Source of the DNA: Haloferula rosea
GTDB taxonomy: Bacteria; Verrucomicrobiota; Verrucomicrobiia; Verrucomicrobiales; Akkermansiaceae
Assembly (NCBI RefSeq): GCF_016595525.1
Contig: NZ_JAENII010000004.1
Coordinates: forward strand, 345,420-409,419
DNA: 64,000 nucleotides
Direction of reading: 5' to 3'
The position numbers and the translations under genes are program-made. Position 1 is the first letter of the stretch. Every line of letters starts with the position of its first letter. This document shows, one piece after another, positions 62,125 to 64,000 of the stretch. The notes below the pieces were generated by a model. It was not told where the DNA came from. It did not search any database and saw nothing but the letters and a program-made list of their open reading frames with translations.

Positions 62125-63177
62125 ATGACCCTCCTCATCGTCTACATTCTCATCGCCCTCGGGTTCTCGTTCCTGTGCTCCATCCTTGAGGCGACTCTTC
62201 TCACCCTGAGCCCGACGGTGATTGAGACCTCAAAGCGCAAAGGCGCGAAGTGGGCACCCACCATGGAGAAGTTGAAAACGGACATCGAACGTCCGCTTTC
62301 CGCGATTCTGACGCTCAATACCATCGCCCACACCATGGGTGCCTCGGGCGCGGGTTCGCAGTTCCAGAAGATGTTCGGGAACGTCTGGCTCACGGCCTTT
62401 TCCGTGGTCCTGACCCTCGCCATCCTCGTCTTTACCGAGATCATCCCGAAGACGATCGGGGCGCGCTACTCCGTCGCCCTGGCAGGGCCGACCGCCTGGA
62501 TTCTACCGAAGCTTCAATGGATTCTCTCTCCCTTGGTCTGGTTCTGCCGCCAGATCACCCGGCTTCTGACTTTTGGGAAGGCCAATGCCGAGCCCATGCA
62601 CCGGGAAGAGCTCCTTGCCGTCACCCGAATGGGCGAAGCCGAAGGGGTCCTGAATGCCAGTGAGGGTCAGGTTGTCCGCAATGTGCTGCGTCTCGGCGAG
62701 ATTCCGGTGAGCGACATCATGACCCCACGTCCGGTCATGTTCACGATGCCCGGGACGATTTCCTTGTGTGAGTTTGCCGAAGCCTGCGCGGCCCAACCTT
62801 TCTCCCGGATCCCCGTGTACGACGGGGATGATGTGGACAAGATCGACTACTTCATCCTGAGGGCAGACGCGCTGGCCGGCTGCCTGAAGAATCAGGATGA
62901 TCCGTTGGAGTCGCTCAAACGCCCGTTGCCCACGATTCCGCGTGAACTCAGTGTCGAGATCCTGTTCCAACAGCTCATCGCAGGTGGACACCACATGATG
63001 AGCGTTCACGACGAGTTCGGGACCACTGTGGGGCTCGTAACCCTGGAAGACGTGCTCGAAACGATCGTCGGGGTCGAGATCGTCGATGAACAGGACGCCG
63101 TGACGGACATGCAGGAGCTTGCCCGCCAGCGCTGGTCGGACCGCACCGAAGAGGACGGGAAGAGCGAGACCCCGTAA
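62125..63177 (+). CDS. CNNM/CBS domain membrane protein (CorC/HlyC family)
   Basis: A 350-residue protein: an N-terminal CNNM domain with four membrane helices (about residues 1-170; FTEIIPKTIGARY is the conserved core) and two CBS domains (about 195-315; VSDIMTPRPVM, GTTVGLVTLEDVLETIVG). Relatives take part in magnesium or cobalt efflux. It lacks the extra C-terminal CorC domain. It starts at the ATG at 62125 rather than a TTG at 62086. The UPF0126 gene starts 3 bases after the stop, so the two are co-transcribed. Confidence 0.9.
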   Translation: MTLLIVYILIALGFSFLCSILEATLLTLSPTVIETSKRKGAKWAPTMEKLKTDIERPLSAILTLNTIAHTMGASGAGSQFQKMFGNVWLTAFSVVLTLAILVFTEIIPKTIGARYSVALAGPTAWILPKLQWILSPLVWFCRQITRLLTFGKANAEPMHREELLAVTRMGEAEGVLNASEGQVVRNVLRLGEIPVSDIMTPRPVMFTMPGTISLCEFAEACAAQPFSRIPVYDGDDVDKIDYFILRADALAGCLKNQDDPLESLKRPLPTIPRELSVEILFQQLIAGGHHMMSVHDEFGTTVGLVTLEDVLETIVGVEIVDEQDAVTDMQELARQRWSDRTEEDGKSETP

Positions 63178-63180
63178 GGC

Positions 63181-63774
63181 ATGCTGCTTCTCTGGGATAT
63201 CCTCGGGACCTTCGTCTTCTGCGTTTCGGGGGCAATTGCGGGGCGCCAGAACCAGATGGATTGGTTCGGCATGTTCGTGGTGGCCTTGGTGACGGGCACC
63301 GGAGGAGGCATGTTGCGGAGTCTGCTCATCGGGGATCTGCCCCCGGCCTTCCTGAAGGACCCGATCTACTTCATCGTGGCCGGCGTAGCTACGGTGGTTG
63401 CCGTAGTTGGGGCGAATGCCTGGAGCCGGATGCGCCGTGCCGTCTCGGTAATGGACGCCCTGGGGCTAGGGCTGTTCGTTGTCACCGGGATTCGCGTCGC
63501 GCAGGCACACGACCTGCCTGGGTGGGCGGCTCTCGCCCTCGGCGTGATCAGCGCGACTTTTGGAGGGCTTCTCCGCGATGTGATCCGGAACGAGGTCCCC
63601 TTGGTGCTGCGGAAGGAGATCTACGCGACGGCCTGCATCGTCGGAGGGCTCGCCCTTCTCGGGCTCGATGCCCTGGGCATGCCGGAAGAAAGCGCCCTGA
63701 TTGCAACCACCGGAATTGTCGTGATCATCCGGCTGCTGGCCATTCGCTACGCGATCCATCAATCCGAAGCGTAG
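63181..63774 (+). CDS. UPF0126 / TRIC-like membrane protein
   Basis: A 197-residue protein with two copies of a three-helix membrane unit plus a seventh helix, each copy with a GGGMLRSLLIGD or GGLLRDVI motif. This is the UPF0126 (YicG-like) family, related to trimeric intracellular cation channels, also proposed as glycine or amino acid transporters. Length is typical. It starts at the ATG at 63181, three bases after the CNNM stop. Confidence 0.9.
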   Translation: MLLLWDILGTFVFCVSGAIAGRQNQMDWFGMFVVALVTGTGGGMLRSLLIGDLPPAFLKDPIYFIVAGVATVVAVVGANAWSRMRRAVSVMDALGLGLFVVTGIRVAQAHDLPGWAALALGVISATFGGLLRDVIRNEVPLVLRKEIYATACIVGGLALLGLDALGMPEESALIATTGIVVIIRLLAIRYAIHQSEA

Positions 63775-63911
63775 CGATTCCGGAGTCCCGCTTCGATGGC
63801 GTGTCGGGACAGGGTGTTTCGGAAGACCGAAGGAAATGCGCGTCGCGGTTTCCGGTTCCTGACTCAAGACGCGCTCTACAAATGCCGCGGGGAAGGGGTC
63901 TTGAGGAAATC

Positions 63912-63962
63912 TTCAAAAAAAGTGTCGAAAGGTATTGACCGGGGAGGGGTGGCGTGTAGTTT
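63912..63962 (+). promoter_or_regulatory. strong promoter, possibly for an rRNA or other stable-RNA operon
   Basis: An A-rich UP-like element (CTTCAAAAAAAG, 63912-63923) is followed by -35 TTGACC (63935-63940), a 16-bp spacer and TAGTTT (63957-63962). After it comes a GC-rich discriminator and a transcribed-looking leader to the window end. This layout is typical of rRNA promoters in this phylum. The 3' end of the window (63963-64000) holds no gene by itself. Confidence 0.5.
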
Positions 63963-64000
63963 CCCCCCCGCCGCACCAAAGGGAGCGGCGCGAGAGACGA

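Overview
The window looks like a chromosomal segment of a GC-rich member of the Verrucomicrobiota, probably near Haloferula, Luteolibacter or Akkermansiaceae. The signs are: large secreted beta-helix and sialidase proteins ending in a thrombospondin-type-3-like stretch and a short C-terminal tail; tiny Cys lipoproteins; a Gram-negative lpxA; a TIGR03643-type protein; many palindromic and purine-rich intergenic repeats; and few clear Shine-Dalgarno sequences. The taxon is inferred from gene content, not from an rRNA gene.

Layout. 1-2.6 kb holds small orphan genes among REP-like palindromes. 2.7-12.8 kb is one minus-strand defence operon: hsdM, hsdS, a two-helix membrane protein, an anti-phage dCTP deaminase, hsdR, and an endonuclease/exonuclease/phosphatase (EEP) family protein overlapping hsdR by 4 bases. 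Its upstream side has two heptanucleotide arrays (13.1-13.3 kb). 13.4-25.7 kb holds a cupin/mannose-6-phosphate isomerase-like gene, a 1253-residue secreted repeat protein, an FGE-sulfatase-like protein, a four-copy tandem repeat of about 155 bp, an SbcC/SbcD-like pair and a histidine kinase whose membrane domain resembles plant ethylene receptors.

25.8-39.7 kb is a sialic acid scavenging locus: a secreted sialate O-acetylesterase/sialidase fusion, a GntR/LacI-type regulator, a NanM-like mutarotase fused to a sodium:solute symporter, an N-acylglucosamine 2-epimerase, a sialate O-acetylesterase/SGNH double hydrolase and a PIG-L deacetylase. A 19-bp inverted repeat with arms TGGTTGG/CCAACCA occurs before the sialidase, and a related copy lies between the double hydrolase and the deacetylase, which suggests one regulon. 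No sialic acid lyase (nanA), nanK, nagA or nagB is in the window.

39.8-64 kb is mostly core genome: a VWA protein, an lpxA-lipoprotein-copper P-type ATPase operon, two tiny lipoproteins with good terminators, leuC and leuD separated by TraB/GumN and DUF2059 genes, rlpA, a CBS-domain ClC channel, a group 2 sigma factor divergent from a MerR-type regulator, a carbohydrate group (GH128-like, GH92 mannosidase, GT4 glycosyltransferase), a DksA/TraR zinc finger protein, a CNNM/CBS protein and a UPF0126 channel. The last 90 bases resemble a strong stable-RNA (possibly rRNA) promoter. No transposase, integrase, tRNA gene or CRISPR array was seen.
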